Below, piece by piece: positions 8,357 to 17,175 of a DNA stretch of 64,000 nt. How positions within the stretch are numbered: the stretch's first letter is position 1; the number at the start of each line of letters is the position of its first letter. The position numbers were made by a program, and so were the translations under genes. Below the pieces are notes generated by a model. The model ran no database searches. It saw only the letters and a list, made by a program, of their open reading frames with translations, and was not told the origin of the DNA. The stretch comes from Gemmatimonadota bacterium (GTDB lineage: Bacteria > Gemmatimonadota > Gemmatimonadetes > Gemmatimonadales > Gemmatimonadaceae): NCBI GenBank assembly GCA_003134685.1, contig PLCA01000016.1:299988-363987 (forward strand), in the 5' to 3' direction.

Positions 8357-8443
8357 GGAGCGCGCTCTATCGTAACGCGGCCGGGCGCACAGCACACACG
8401 TCCACGGCCGTGTAGAATGAATGGCGCGCGCTAGGAGTCATAC

Positions 8444-8857
8444 TTGGAAGTATCGGCCTACATCAGCTTCAAGGGCGATTGCGAAGCTGCGTTCAAATTC
8501 TATGAGGAAGTGCTCGGTGCCAAACCCGGGCTCCTCTTCCGTTACGCTGATTCGCCAATGGCAGACGTCGTTCCCGAAGGATGGGATCGCAAGATCATGC
8601 ATGGCAGCGCGAGGATTGGCGGAAAGCTGTTGGAGGGCGCCGATGTCCCTCCGGAGCGCTATGAGAAACCGCAGGGGTTCTCGCTCTCGCTGAACGTCCC
8701 AACCGCGGATGAAGCCGAGAGGCTGTTCGAGGAGTTAGGGAACGGCGGTCAGGTGCGGTACCCGATCGCAAAGACATTCTGGTCAGAGCGATTCGGCATG
8801 GTCGTCGATCGCTTCGGCATTCCCTGGATGATCAACTGCGAGACGCCGGGAGGTTAG
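8444..8857 (+). CDS. VOC family (PhnB-like) protein
   Basis: The 137-residue protein has the pattern of the PhnB / 3-demethylubiquinone-methyltransferase-like glyoxalase family: 'YISFKGDCEAAFKFYEEVLGA' at the start and 'WSERFGMVVDRFGIPWMIN' at the end. The group contains uncharacterised, probably metal-binding enzymes or binding proteins. The start is TTG 8444, supported by an AGGAG box six bases upstream; no in-frame ATG precedes the first strand. It is a single gene, convergent with the DUF2911 gene. Confidence 0.85.
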   Translation: MEVSAYISFKGDCEAAFKFYEEVLGAKPGLLFRYADSPMADVVPEGWDRKIMHGSARIGGKLLEGADVPPERYEKPQGFSLSLNVPTADEAERLFEELGNGGQVRYPIAKTFWSERFGMVVDRFGIPWMINCETPGG

Positions 8858-8897
8858 CTCGCTCCAAATTGCGACGATTCTGGCCAATCCGATTTTC

Positions 8898-10118
8898 TCA
8901 CCGCACCTCGATCGGCGCCATCCAGCGGAATGAGCCCCACTCCAGGGTGAGCGTCCCGTGCCGCGTGTCGTTCGCGGCGACCGATATCGTGAATTGATCG
9001 ACCGGGGTCGAAAGCGTAGCCGCCTGCATAGGCGCTTTTCCCACGTCGCGCGAGCGGTCATACTGCGTGCCCCATTGCCCAGCCTGCCCGTTCACGATCA
9101 GATCCACTCCGTTTTGGTAGGGAACCGTCCACAACGTGTAGGTTCCCGCGGCGAGCTGGAGCCCCAAGAGTCTCACAGGCGCCGACGTAGTGAATTGTGT
9201 CGCGGCATTCGCGCCGGTCCTCCACACCCGGTCATATGGAATGACGTTGCCGAGCAGAACGCGTCCTCGCGCGAGTGGCCGGCTGTAGTCGATCGTAATC
9301 GATACGGCGCCGATGCTCGACCGCACGGTGTCTCGCGGGCTGAGCTGACGGACGCCGCCGTTCGCTGCCTCGAGCGCTTCCCACTTGTCGGCGACAGCTT
9401 TTATATCGGGCTGCGAATCCAAACGGGCGACGTCCACCAGGTACGTGGTTCGCGCACCGGAATAGGTCAGCATGCGGCCAGTGGAATCGAACGTGGCCTG
9501 GCCTGTCCCCGCGAGCCAGTCGTGCTGAATTTCCGCGCGGTTACCCGACAAAAGGCGTACGACTCCGTGGTGTAGAGGAAACCGATCGAATTCGCGGTCG
9601 ATGTAGAACTGCCGTAGCTGCACCGTGTCGCCCGCCACTCGTTTCAGCGCCGCGGCACGAGCGAAGGCCGCGTCGAAGTAGAGCTCGTAGAGACTGTACA
9701 TCTGTGGCACGTGGGCCATGGCAACAGCGCCGTTCGTCGCAAAGTTGTATCGCAACCTGCCCGCGGAGTCGGTCTTGAGGATGTGAACGGAGTCCGGCGT
9801 CACATCGGCTGTCACGCGTCGCTCGCGCTGATTTGCCGGCTCCGACGGAGTATGGATGTCCATCACGAGGTGGCGGATGGTGCTTCCGGAGCCGAGCTCT
9901 ATCTCGGTGTGCCGTCGGCTCACGCGCGGGAAGCGATCCACACCGTCGACGACGACCTTGTTTCCGCGGCGAGTGACGCTCTCCACGGAGATCGTGTCGC
10001 GACCGAGGCGCGCGATGAAACCATACCGTTGTTCTTGCTCGGCGGGGCTGCATGCGATGGCTGCGAGCGCGGCGAGGAGGAGGGGCAGGGATTGAAACGG
10101 TCGTCGTTGCAGAATCAC
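8898..10118 (-). CDS. DUF2911 domain lipoprotein
   Basis: A lipoprotein signal ends with the lipobox LAAIAC at about residue 23, so the protein should be anchored in the membrane and face the periplasm or exterior. The C-terminal half carries the DUF2911 pattern ('VSITIDYSRPLARGR', 'VWRTGANAATQF', 'AGTYTLWTVP'), which is common in Bacteroidota and Gemmatimonadota and of unknown function. The N-terminal 200 residues are a less conserved extracytoplasmic domain. GTG 10118 is preceded by AAAGGAG. It is transcribed alone. Confidence 0.85.
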   Translation of the reverse strand: MILQRRPFQSLPLLLAALAAIACSPAEQEQRYGFIARLGRDTISVESVTRRGNKVVVDGVDRFPRVSRRHTEIELGSGSTIRHLVMDIHTPSEPANQRERRVTADVTPDSVHILKTDSAGRLRYNFATNGAVAMAHVPQMYSLYELYFDAAFARAAALKRVAGDTVQLRQFYIDREFDRFPLHHGVVRLLSGNRAEIQHDWLAGTGQATFDSTGRMLTYSGARTTYLVDVARLDSQPDIKAVADKWEALEAANGGVRQLSPRDTVRSSIGAVSITIDYSRPLARGRVLLGNVIPYDRVWRTGANAATQFTTSAPVRLLGLQLAAGTYTLWTVPYQNGVDLIVNGQAGQWGTQYDRSRDVGKAPMQAATLSTPVDQFTISVAANDTRHGTLTLEWGSFRWMAPIEVR

Positions 10119-10302
10119 GCAGGCTCCTTTGACTCAGATTAGACAAGAAAAGCGCGATCAGTGTTTCCATCCCGGAACGATTTTACAAAGTATTCACACA
10201 GTCGAACCTGCCCAACGGTCGCTTGTGCTATTTCTGTTTCCGGGCATCTTGCTTCTGTATCGGGTACCATGCAGCTGGATTTGAAGCGCCTCTGAAAACT
10301 AG

Positions 10303-11628
10303 ATGACACGGATCAGAATCGCCTTCTGGGCACTGTTGATCGGATTGCCGGCCCTCTGGCTCGCCGCGGAGACATCTCCGCGCGCGCAGCCGTATCTGCA
10401 AGGTCAATTCGCCTACGCCAATCTGACCGGCATTCTCGCAATGGGCGTCATGGCCGTGGCGCTGGTGCTGGCGCTCCGATCCACCGCCGTCGAGCCGCGC
10501 CTGGGAGGACTCGACAAAAGCTACCGGCTGCACAAGTGGCTTGGCGTTCTCGCGTTGGTGGCGATCATCGCACACTGGCTGGTGATCTCTTACCCGGAAT
10601 GGTTCGTCGCAATGGGCGTCATTGCGCCACGCGTGGCCAACGCTCCGCGACCGACTACGCCCGAGTGGCTACCGTCACTGAGCGGTTTGCGCGGACCGGC
10701 GCGGACTATTGGGGACTGGGGCTTCTGGATCGGCGTCGCGTTGATCGCGCTGGCACCGGTGAAACGCGTCCCTTATCGGTGGTTCCTTCGTACCCACCGC
10801 TGGCTCGCGATCATCTTCCTGCTCCTTGTTTTCCACTCGGTGGTGCTGCTGCGCGCTTCGTATTGGTCGCATGCAGTCGGCTGGGTGATTGCCGCGTTGA
10901 TGGCCGGCGGCGCCGCAGCCGCCGTCTACATTTTCGTCCGACGCGTCGGCCGCACACGTCAGGCAGTTGGTGAGGTCGAAGGGCTGACGCAGTATCGCGA
11001 CGGCAGCGTTCTCGGGGTCGAAGTCTGTCTCAAAGACCGCTGGCCGGGTCACACCCCGGGACAGTTCGCGTTTGTCGATTTCGAGGACGGCGAAGGACCG
11101 CACCCATTCACCATCTCGAGCTCATGGAAGGACGACGGAGCGCTGACGTTCCTCATCAAAGGACTCGGCGATTACACGCGCGCGCTCCCGTCGGCGCTCA
11201 CGCGAGGCATGCTGGTGACCGTCGAAGGTCCTTACGGAGGCTTCACCTTCGCCGGAAGTCACACGCGGCAAATCTGGATCAGCGGCGGGATCGGGATCGC
11301 GCCTTTCATCTCACGGTTGCAGGATCTGGAGAAGCAGCCCTACGGCAAGACCGTCGATTTCTTTCATGCGACGGTTGCAGGCGACGTCGAGGAGCTCCAG
11401 CGGCTACGCGGCCTCGCTGAACGCGCGCACGTGAAGCTACACCTCTGGGATCCGACCGTGAACGGGCGACTCACAGGCCCGATACTGCGCGCGGCGGTAC
11501 CCGAGTGGCGTGAGTCGGACGTCTGGTTCTGCGGCCCGGTGGAGTTCGGCAATGATATGCGGCTCGATCTCTTTCGCGCCGGTCTCCCGGCGAGCGCGTT
11601 TCATCAGGAGCTCTTTCATCTGCGATGA
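10303..11628 (+). CDS. Ferric-reductase-like transmembrane flavocytochrome
   Basis: The N-terminal ~220 residues contain about six helices with paired histidines suited to haem binding ('YRLHKWLGVLALVAIIAHWL', 'WFLRTHRWLAIIFLLLVFHS'). A ferredoxin-reductase-type half follows: FAD motif 'HPFTISSS' near residue 268 and NAD-binding 'WISGGIGIAPF' near 327, ending in 'FCGPVEF'. This is the ferric reductase / NADPH-oxidase family, moving electrons from NAD(P)H across the membrane. The acceptor (ferric chelate, oxygen or quinone) is not evident. No iron-uptake genes adjoin it. Confidence 0.88.
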   Translation: MTRIRIAFWALLIGLPALWLAAETSPRAQPYLQGQFAYANLTGILAMGVMAVALVLALRSTAVEPRLGGLDKSYRLHKWLGVLALVAIIAHWLVISYPEWFVAMGVIAPRVANAPRPTTPEWLPSLSGLRGPARTIGDWGFWIGVALIALAPVKRVPYRWFLRTHRWLAIIFLLLVFHSVVLLRASYWSHAVGWVIAALMAGGAAAAVYIFVRRVGRTRQAVGEVEGLTQYRDGSVLGVEVCLKDRWPGHTPGQFAFVDFEDGEGPHPFTISSSWKDDGALTFLIKGLGDYTRALPSALTRGMLVTVEGPYGGFTFAGSHTRQIWISGGIGIAPFISRLQDLEKQPYGKTVDFFHATVAGDVEELQRLRGLAERAHVKLHLWDPTVNGRLTGPILRAAVPEWRESDVWFCGPVEFGNDMRLDLFRAGLPASAFHQELFHLR

Positions 11629-11694
11629 CTCGGCACGATTTCGCGGCTTTGCGTGACTGACATCTAACCACGCCACGGCTAAATTAGCGGCACA

Positions 11695-13086
11695 ATGGAA
11701 GACCTCACCACCGGACCGCTAACCAGGCATCTCTTGAAGACCACGAGCTTCATGCTCGTGACGATGATCTTCCAGACACTGTATTTCCTGATCGACCTGT
11801 ATTGGGTCGGCAGGCTCGGCACACACGCGATCGCCGCCGTTGGAATAGCCGGCAACTTCACCTTTATCGTGCTCGCCCTGACACAGATGCTCGGTGTCGG
11901 CACGACGACCGCCGTGTCGCACGCGGTCGGGAGAAAGAACCACGAGGAAGCGCAGCTGATGTTCAATCAGGCGCAGGTGCTGGCGGTCGTTACAGGAATT
12001 GTTTTTCTGATTGTAGGAATGCTGGTGCGACTTCCGTACAGTCGCGCGTTGAGCCCTGATGCCGAGACGGGTGCGCTCGCGGCGCAATATCTCCTCTGGT
12101 TCATTCCGGCGATGGCGCTGCAGTTCCTGATGGTCGGGGCGGCCGCCGCTCTGCGCGCAGTCGGAAACTTCAAGGCCGGTATGATCGTCGGCACCGGCTC
12201 CGTAATCATCAACATGCTACTTGCACCTTTTCTTATCTTCGGTTGGGTGACGGGGCATCCGTTTGGCGTTGCCGGCGCGGCGATCTCGTCTCTCATCGCC
12301 ATCGTGGTCGCCGTCATATGGTTCGGCGCGTACTTCCTGCCAAAGGATTCATACCTTCGATTCGTGCGCGCCGATCAGAAGCCACGATTCGCGCTCTGGC
12401 GGAGGATGCTGGCGATCGGGCTGCCTGCCGGTTTCGAGTTCGCGATGATGGGCGTGTACCTCATAGTCGTCTACGCGATCGCGCGACCGTTTGGCGCGGC
12501 GGCGCAGGCAGGCTTTGGAATCGGACAACGCGTGATTCAGGCCTTGTTCATGCCCGCTGTCGCGCTCGGTTTTTCAGTTGCTCCGGTCGCTGGACAGAAT
12601 TTCGGCGCCCGCAGTCGCGAACGCGTCGTCGACACGTTTCGCAAAGCAGCGTTTATGGTCTCGGCGGCCATGGCAGTGCTCGTTGTGCTCTGTCACATCG
12701 CTCCCGAAGCACTGATTCGCGTTTTCTCGAGGGATCCGGCCGTGCTCGACGTCGGTACCAAGTATCTCCGCATCCTGTCGTGGAACTTCGTTGCATCCGG
12801 TTTGATCTTCGTTGCGTCGAGTATGTTCCAGGCGATGGGAAACACGGTTCCGTCGCTGGTGGCTTCCGGTACGCGCATTCTGCTCGTCGCAGTGCCGGCC
12901 ATCCTGCTTTCGCGCACGGCGGGGTTTCAGCTGCACTGGATATGGTATCTCTCGGTTGGCGCGGTGCTTGTTCAGCTTGCGCTAAGCATGCTGTTGCTGC
13001 GCCGCGAATTCACTCGCCGGCTGACATTCCCTCAACCGAAACTGGACAATACTGCCTTCGCGTCAGCGATGGTCGCGCTGGAGTAA
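11695..13086 (+). CDS. MATE family efflux transporter
   Basis: The protein has about twelve helices and two MatE repeats; '[27 protein letters not shown]' is the typical first-repeat pattern and '[12 protein letters not shown]' the conserved loop. The family exports cationic drugs or metabolites in exchange for Na+ or H+. Its length of 463 residues is normal. It is preceded by about 65 bases after the flavocytochrome and followed 29 bases later by msrA. An interpretation as an oxidative-stress pair with msrA would be inference only. Confidence 0.92.
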   Translation: MEDLTTGPLTRHLLKTTSFMLVTMIFQTLYFLIDLYWVGRLGTHAIAAVGIAGNFTFIVLALTQMLGVGTTTAVSHAVGRKNHEEAQLMFNQAQVLAVVTGIVFLIVGMLVRLPYSRALSPDAETGALAAQYLLWFIPAMALQFLMVGAAAALRAVGNFKAGMIVGTGSVIINMLLAPFLIFGWVTGHPFGVAGAAISSLIAIVVAVIWFGAYFLPKDSYLRFVRADQKPRFALWRRMLAIGLPAGFEFAMMGVYLIVVYAIARPFGAAAQAGFGIGQRVIQALFMPAVALGFSVAPVAGQNFGARSRERVVDTFRKAAFMVSAAMAVLVVLCHIAPEALIRVFSRDPAVLDVGTKYLRILSWNFVASGLIFVASSMFQAMGNTVPSLVASGTRILLVAVPAILLSRTAGFQLHWIWYLSVGAVLVQLALSMLLLRREFTRRLTFPQPKLDNTAFASAMVALE

Positions 13087-13115
13087 TCAACGTGTCAAAG
13101 GAGAAGGAGGACGCA

Positions 13116-13652
13116 ATGACATCATCGACGGAACGCGCGGTGCTCGCCGGCGGATGCTTTTGGGGAATGCAGGATCTCATTCGCAAATACGAGGGCGTCA
13201 TCTCGACGCGGGTCGGCTATACGGGGGGCGACGTTCCCAATGCGACTTACCGCAAGCACGGGACGCACGCCGAAGCCATCGAGATCATCTTCGACCCGAC
13301 CCAGATCAGCTATCGAAAGCTGCTCGAGGTTTTCTTCCAGATTCATGACCCGACTACCCTCAATCGTCAGGGCAACGACATGGGGATGAGCTACCGGTCG
13401 GCGATTTTCTATACGACCGGCGAGCAGAAGCGAATTGCGGAAGACACGATCGCCGATGTCGAGGCCTCCGGCCTCTGGCCGGGCAAGGTGGTAACCGAGG
13501 TGACACCAGCCGGTCCGTTCTGGGAAGCCGAACCGGAGCATCAGGATTACCTGGAGCGGATCCCGAATGGCTACACGTGCCACTTCGTGCGGAAGAACTG
13601 GGTGCTGCCCAAGCGCGGAGCGGCGGAGCGCCAGCCATCGCTAACGACTTAG
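13116..13652 (+). CDS. msrA: Peptide-methionine (S)-S-oxide reductase
   Basis: The 178-residue protein contains the MsrA catalytic motif GGCFWG near residue 13 and the conserved '[24 protein letters not shown]', '[14 protein letters not shown]' and '[16 protein letters not shown]' blocks. It reduces methionine-S-sulfoxide in proteins using thioredoxin. The track frame starts at 12243 inside the MATE gene, but ATG 13116 has a strong GGAGAAGGAGG site. A short C-terminal tail after 'NWVLPKRG' is not conserved. Confidence 0.96.
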   Translation: MTSSTERAVLAGGCFWGMQDLIRKYEGVISTRVGYTGGDVPNATYRKHGTHAEAIEIIFDPTQISYRKLLEVFFQIHDPTTLNRQGNDMGMSYRSAIFYTTGEQKRIAEDTIADVEASGLWPGKVVTEVTPAGPFWEAEPEHQDYLERIPNGYTCHFVRKNWVLPKRGAAERQPSLTT

Positions 13653-13693
13653 GCCTGAATCCAGGCGCCCATAAAGGCGGACACACCGCTCGA

Positions 13694-14341
13694 TTGCTGC
13701 TGTTCGTGATGCTGTTGAGTTGGTGCGGCGCCTTGCTCCTGTTTCGGTTCGTGCGATCGGGCTCGCTCGCTCTTGGGTTCCTCGCCTGGAATCTTTTTCT
13801 TGCTGCGATTCCTGCAGTTGCGGCCTGGTTCTTCGCGCGCACGATGGGGAAGGATTCCTCGACAATCGAGAAGGTTGGATGGTTCGTGGTATGGCTCGTT
13901 TTCCTTCCCAACGCTCCGTACATCATCACCGATTTCGTTCATCTGACGACGCGCCCGGGAATTCCTTTCTGGTATGACACCGCGCTCCTCGTATCCTGCG
14001 CGGGGACAGGACTCCTGCTCGGCTACACATCCATTGCGGATGTACAGATAGCGATCACGCGAAGGTTTTCCACGTTTGTGGGCTGGATGCTCGTGGTTGC
14101 CGCGGTTCTCTTGTCCGGGTTCGGTATCTACCTTGGGCGTTTTCTTCGCTGGAATAGTTGGGACACGCTAACCAGCCCTCGCCAACTATCCGTCGAGATC
14201 ACGGATCGTCTGATCAACCCGTTATCTCACCCGCAAGCCGTCGGCGTCACGGTAGTCTACGGTGTGGGTCTCTTTCTGGGCTACGTAGCCCTTCGCTTCT
14301 GGCAGCCAGCTACGCACACTCGAACGGAGAAACTACAATGA
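13694..14341 (+). CDS. DUF1361 family membrane protein
   Basis: The protein has about six helices and the DUF1361 hallmark 'FLPNAPYIITDFVHL', plus 'FGIYLGRFLRWNSWD'. Its function is unknown. The track places the start at GTG 13577, inside msrA; TTG 13694 gives about 215 residues, the usual family length, and starts just before the first helix. GTG 13706 and ATG 13709 are also possible, so the start is uncertain. Its stop overlaps the next start as ATGA. Confidence 0.8.
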   Translation: MLLFVMLLSWCGALLLFRFVRSGSLALGFLAWNLFLAAIPAVAAWFFARTMGKDSSTIEKVGWFVVWLVFLPNAPYIITDFVHLTTRPGIPFWYDTALLVSCAGTGLLLGYTSIADVQIAITRRFSTFVGWMLVVAAVLLSGFGIYLGRFLRWNSWDTLTSPRQLSVEITDRLINPLSHPQAVGVTVVYGVGLFLGYVALRFWQPATHTRTEKLQ

Positions 14342-14721
14342 CCAACATCCTATTCGTCGGCCAGAAGCCTGAAACTGTCGATTTCTCAGACCCTTCTCTG
14401 CCGCCCGGTTTCAATGCCGAAAAGATCAACGCCGGGATCGCCTTGGGCGTCAAAAAGATCGAGGAACACGGTTGGAAGGGCGAAACGTGCATGATCACGC
14501 CCGATGCTGCTGGGAGCGCGATGCTCGAGAAGGCGCTGATGGGCGCCAACTATGACTGTGTGGTGATCGGCGGCGGCATGAGGCTTCCGCCCAAAGGCCT
14601 CGTGCTGTTCGAGACGGTGGTAAACATCATCCATAAGGCCGCGCCAAACGCCGCGATTGCATTCAATACCCGGCCCGAAGACACCGCCGACGCCGCCGCC
14701 CGCCAGGTGAAGGCCACCTGA
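14338..14721 (+). CDS. Conserved hypothetical protein
   Basis: The 127-residue soluble protein has an alternating strand-helix pattern ('TNILFVGQKPETVDF', 'YDCVVIGGGMRLPPKG') that suggests a small Rossmann-like fold. I cannot name its family. It is translationally coupled to the DUF1361 gene through an ATGA overlap, which is the only contextual clue. There is no signal peptide. The track frame begins earlier (14158) because the region upstream is open in this frame. Confidence 0.7.
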   Translation: MTNILFVGQKPETVDFSDPSLPPGFNAEKINAGIALGVKKIEEHGWKGETCMITPDAAGSAMLEKALMGANYDCVVIGGGMRLPPKGLVLFETVVNIIHKAAPNAAIAFNTRPEDTADAAARQVKAT

Positions 14722-14749
14722 GGACACGGCCGACGTCCAGCGCGGTCAT

Positions 14750-15256
14750 CTACTTCCTGTCGTACACGAGCCGAAAGTGGAACGGATCGGTGCTGGGGCC
14801 AGCCAAGGGCTGGATGTCCATTTCACGCGTCATGGTCTTGCCGTCCGGCGAGAGATATGTGCGGCCGGTCTGGAGTGCGACGGTCTGGCCTTGAACCGAG
14901 ATGGTGCTCGAGAACGTCGTCGTGTCGTGCTGAACCTTGGTTGTGCTGCGAATCGTCGCTCCGTTGGGCAAGTCGTTCGACGCCTCACCTTCGCCCACCG
15001 GCCACTTCAGCACTTGACGCTGGGTACCCTGTCCGCCGAAGTCCGAGGTTGAAGCGATCTCGTAAACGTTGCCGACGCGCGTGATCGTGGAGGAATCGAT
15101 CGTGGGTGGCGGCATCGTACCGAGGTCACTCTTGGCCAGATTGATGACCCAGGTGCCGGTGAGATCGGCGCCCTTTGCCGGAGCCTGCTGCGCGGCGAGA
15201 CCAGCGGAAGGAGTGAGGAGGGCGAAGGCGATAAGCAAAGCTCTGGATGTTCTCAT
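14750..15256 (-). CDS. Secreted hypothetical protein
   Basis: The 168-residue protein starts with a Sec signal ('RALLIAFALLTPSAGLAAQ') and continues with 'ADLTGTWVINLAKSDLGTMPPP', a pattern common in secreted Gemmatimonadota and Acidobacteria proteins with a lipocalin-like beta-barrel. It probably sits in the periplasm. I trimmed the track start to ATG 15256, where the signal peptide begins. Function is unknown; neighbours give no clue. Confidence 0.7.
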   Translation of the reverse strand: MRTSRALLIAFALLTPSAGLAAQQAPAKGADLTGTWVINLAKSDLGTMPPPTIDSSTITRVGNVYEIASTSDFGGQGTQRQVLKWPVGEGEASNDLPNGATIRSTTKVQHDTTTFSSTISVQGQTVALQTGRTYLSPDGKTMTREMDIQPLAGPSTDPFHFRLVYDRK

Positions 15257-15380
15257 TGGATGTGCCGGTAAGAGTCGATGAGGGCGAAGTCGCCGAGTTC
15301 GGAATACGAACCGTTGCCGCTTTGGCACCGTTTTATCCGATGGTAGAAGCTAGGATAGTCCGTGCTGACTCGGCCAGAGG

Positions 15381-16049
15381 TTATTTCGACGGGAGCGTGG
15401 CGGCGTCGGCGACCTCAACGACGCGCTGATCGCGCGAGAATTGAAGCGCGCTCCAGATAGCGACGATGATACTGCCAACGCACACGACGAACGCGATCGC
15501 GCGCATCCACCGCGCAATCACCGTGTCGTGCTCGAGCAGTCCCCAGCGGGTGAGCAGGTTGTTCCAGTCGTGTCCGTCGCTCTCCTGGCCGGTCGATCCG
15601 TCAATGAGCATGAGCTGGCCGGCGCGCGAGTCGGCGCAGTAGATCGCGACGCTCAGCAGGTTGATCCCGGACCACCAGAGGCACACCATGGCCGCGAACA
15701 GGTCGCGCCGCCGGCCGTCGCCCTGCTTCCGCATGAAGTATCCGAAGAACACGAGCGGAAAGGCCACCTGGGTGAGCGATCCGCCGAGGATCATCATCGT
15801 CGAGCCGAGGAACTGGATCCCGAAGGGCATGAAGAGCATGTGCCCGAATTCGTGGATGGCGAGGTCGATGTCGCTCAGGAGCGGGACGTAGCCGAGGTCG
15901 TCGCGGAAGGCGATCCATGCGAGCCAGGCGAGGACCACCGCGAGCGCCAGGCGGGCGTAGCGTTGCAAGGTGCGCGGGGAATCGCTGGAACCGGCTAAGG
16001 GCGACGTCGCGCTAGTCGGGTCAACGTCATCGCTGCTGAATGGGGACAT
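15381..16049 (-). CDS. Membrane protein with HEFGH zinc-peptidase-like motif
   Basis: The 222-residue protein has five or six helices and the motif 'AIHEFGHMLFMPFG', matching the HExxH zinc site of membrane-embedded M50-type metallopeptidases. A second conserved Asp motif of the NxxPxxPLDG type is not visible; the only later candidate is in 'ESDGHDWNNLL'. It may therefore be a distant or non-proteolytic relative. The track start at 16214 is replaced by ATG 16049, because the upstream codons look non-coding. It is the last minus-strand gene before the island. Confidence 0.65.
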   Translation of the reverse strand: MSPFSSDDVDPTSATSPLAGSSDSPRTLQRYARLALAVVLAWLAWIAFRDDLGYVPLLSDIDLAIHEFGHMLFMPFGIQFLGSTMMILGGSLTQVAFPLVFFGYFMRKQGDGRRRDLFAAMVCLWWSGINLLSVAIYCADSRAGQLMLIDGSTGQESDGHDWNNLLTRWGLLEHDTVIARWMRAIAFVVCVGSIIVAIWSALQFSRDQRVVEVADAATLPSK

Positions 16050-16297
16050 CGAAATGAGGACGCCTCCCGGCTGCGAAGCGCAACGCAAGACTCCGTCACC
16101 CCGAGATGAAAGAAAACCGACATCAGCTGAAATGAAACCGCCATTTCGTTCAATGATGCGACCGAACACTTTCATGCCCAGCTTGATCGGCTGCGGCATA
16201 TCATTTCTTGGCAATGTTCCGCCCGCTCTGTCCGTCTATATCGTATATCCAATGATCCCTGCTGTCTGTCCTAACACCTCCTTCACGGAGCTAGGCG
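16050..16297. other. Upstream border of the defence-like island
   Basis: About 250 bases between a minus-strand membrane gene and the first island gene. No integrase, tRNA or clear direct repeat is visible here. The base composition becomes less GC-rich within this stretch, and AT-rich 'TATATCGTATATCC' near 16237-16251 could hold a promoter for the island, but no convincing -35 box is at the right spacing. Confidence 0.3.
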
Positions 16298-17161
16298 ATG
16301 AGCGATCCGTCTGCGGCAGCGATGTACGAAGTCTTCGATTCGCTGACACCCTACGAGGTAGCGGTTCTGGCCTTTACATGCCCGCGGGGTGATCTGGAAA
16401 ATTACATGAGAGACGGTATAGTCATCCTAACCGCGAAAGAAGCGTATTTGTGGGCAGGGGCTATCGCACATGCGGTCGTACGCCGTCCGAATTTCGACAT
16501 CCCGCAGATCAAGGAAATGGTTTCTCGCGCGATTATGGCGGAGGTCCTTGAGAGAAGCCAATACGAGGCGTTGGGCGCAACCAACTTCGCACGCTCGCGC
16601 GGATACTCGGATACGGGTGTGGTCGATTTCTTTCTCCGCGAGGCTGGGTTATGGGGGGAGCGAGATACTGTGTATCGTCGAACGGACGATGCAGTACGAA
16701 GTTTGATTTGGCGGGGCCATATCGAAGACCCATTTACCAAGCGTATTCGTGGTGCTCTCGTAGCAGTAGTGTTCACGATTCCCGTGAGTTTCACGAGTAC
16801 AGGCCACAACGAGGTCCAGATCAACGCGCTGACATGGGAATACGCGCAACAGGCCGAAGCCGATACCCATGCAAGGCAGTTCAGGGTGAAGGTCAAGGAA
16901 TTGGCAGACGTTGTTATGAACACGCTCGTGCCTGCGGCCGTGAGCGCAGCAGAAAGGCTTTCGGGGGTACCGGAAGGGCATGGTCTGACGAGCCGTGAAG
17001 TACAGTTGAAACTGGCTCAGTTGGGATACTATTCCGGAGAAATCGATGGCAATGTCGGCCCAAAGACGGTCGAGGCGCTCAGGCGGTATCAGCGCGATCA
17101 CTTTCTCGATGTGACAGGGCACCTAGATCCCGCGACTGCCAATCGCCTCAAGGCTCAGTAG
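16298..17161 (+). CDS. Unknown domain fused to peptidoglycan-binding domain
   Basis: The last 60 residues form a PG_binding_1 domain ('VQLKLAQLGYYSGEIDGNVGPKTVEALRRYQ'-like pattern, split here only as a description). The first 220 residues are soluble, helix-rich and not recognised by me. There is no signal peptide or membrane helix, which is odd for a cell-wall-binding module, so the domain may serve as an adaptor inside the cell or bind wall fragments after lysis. ATG 16298 has a GGAG box. It opens the island, 14 bases before the DUF3644 gene, with clearly lower GC than the flanks. Start and C-terminal domain are secure; function is not. Confidence 0.75.
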   Translation: MSDPSAAAMYEVFDSLTPYEVAVLAFTCPRGDLENYMRDGIVILTAKEAYLWAGAIAHAVVRRPNFDIPQIKEMVSRAIMAEVLERSQYEALGATNFARSRGYSDTGVVDFFLREAGLWGERDTVYRRTDDAVRSLIWRGHIEDPFTKRIRGALVAVVFTIPVSFTSTGHNEVQINALTWEYAQQAEADTHARQFRVKVKELADVVMNTLVPAAVSAAERLSGVPEGHGLTSREVQLKLAQLGYYSGEIDGNVGPKTVEALRRYQRDHFLDVTGHLDPATANRLKAQ

Positions 17162-17175
17162 GCTAATCCCATTCC

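Noticed and set aside
12243-13115. Long N-terminal extension of the msrA frame
   Set aside because: It is the out-of-frame shadow of the MATE gene; a strong ribosome-binding site precedes ATG 13116.
16298-17161. Reading the PG-binding fusion as a phage endolysin
   Set aside because: The N-terminal domain shows no lysozyme, amidase or peptidase motif and no holin is adjacent.
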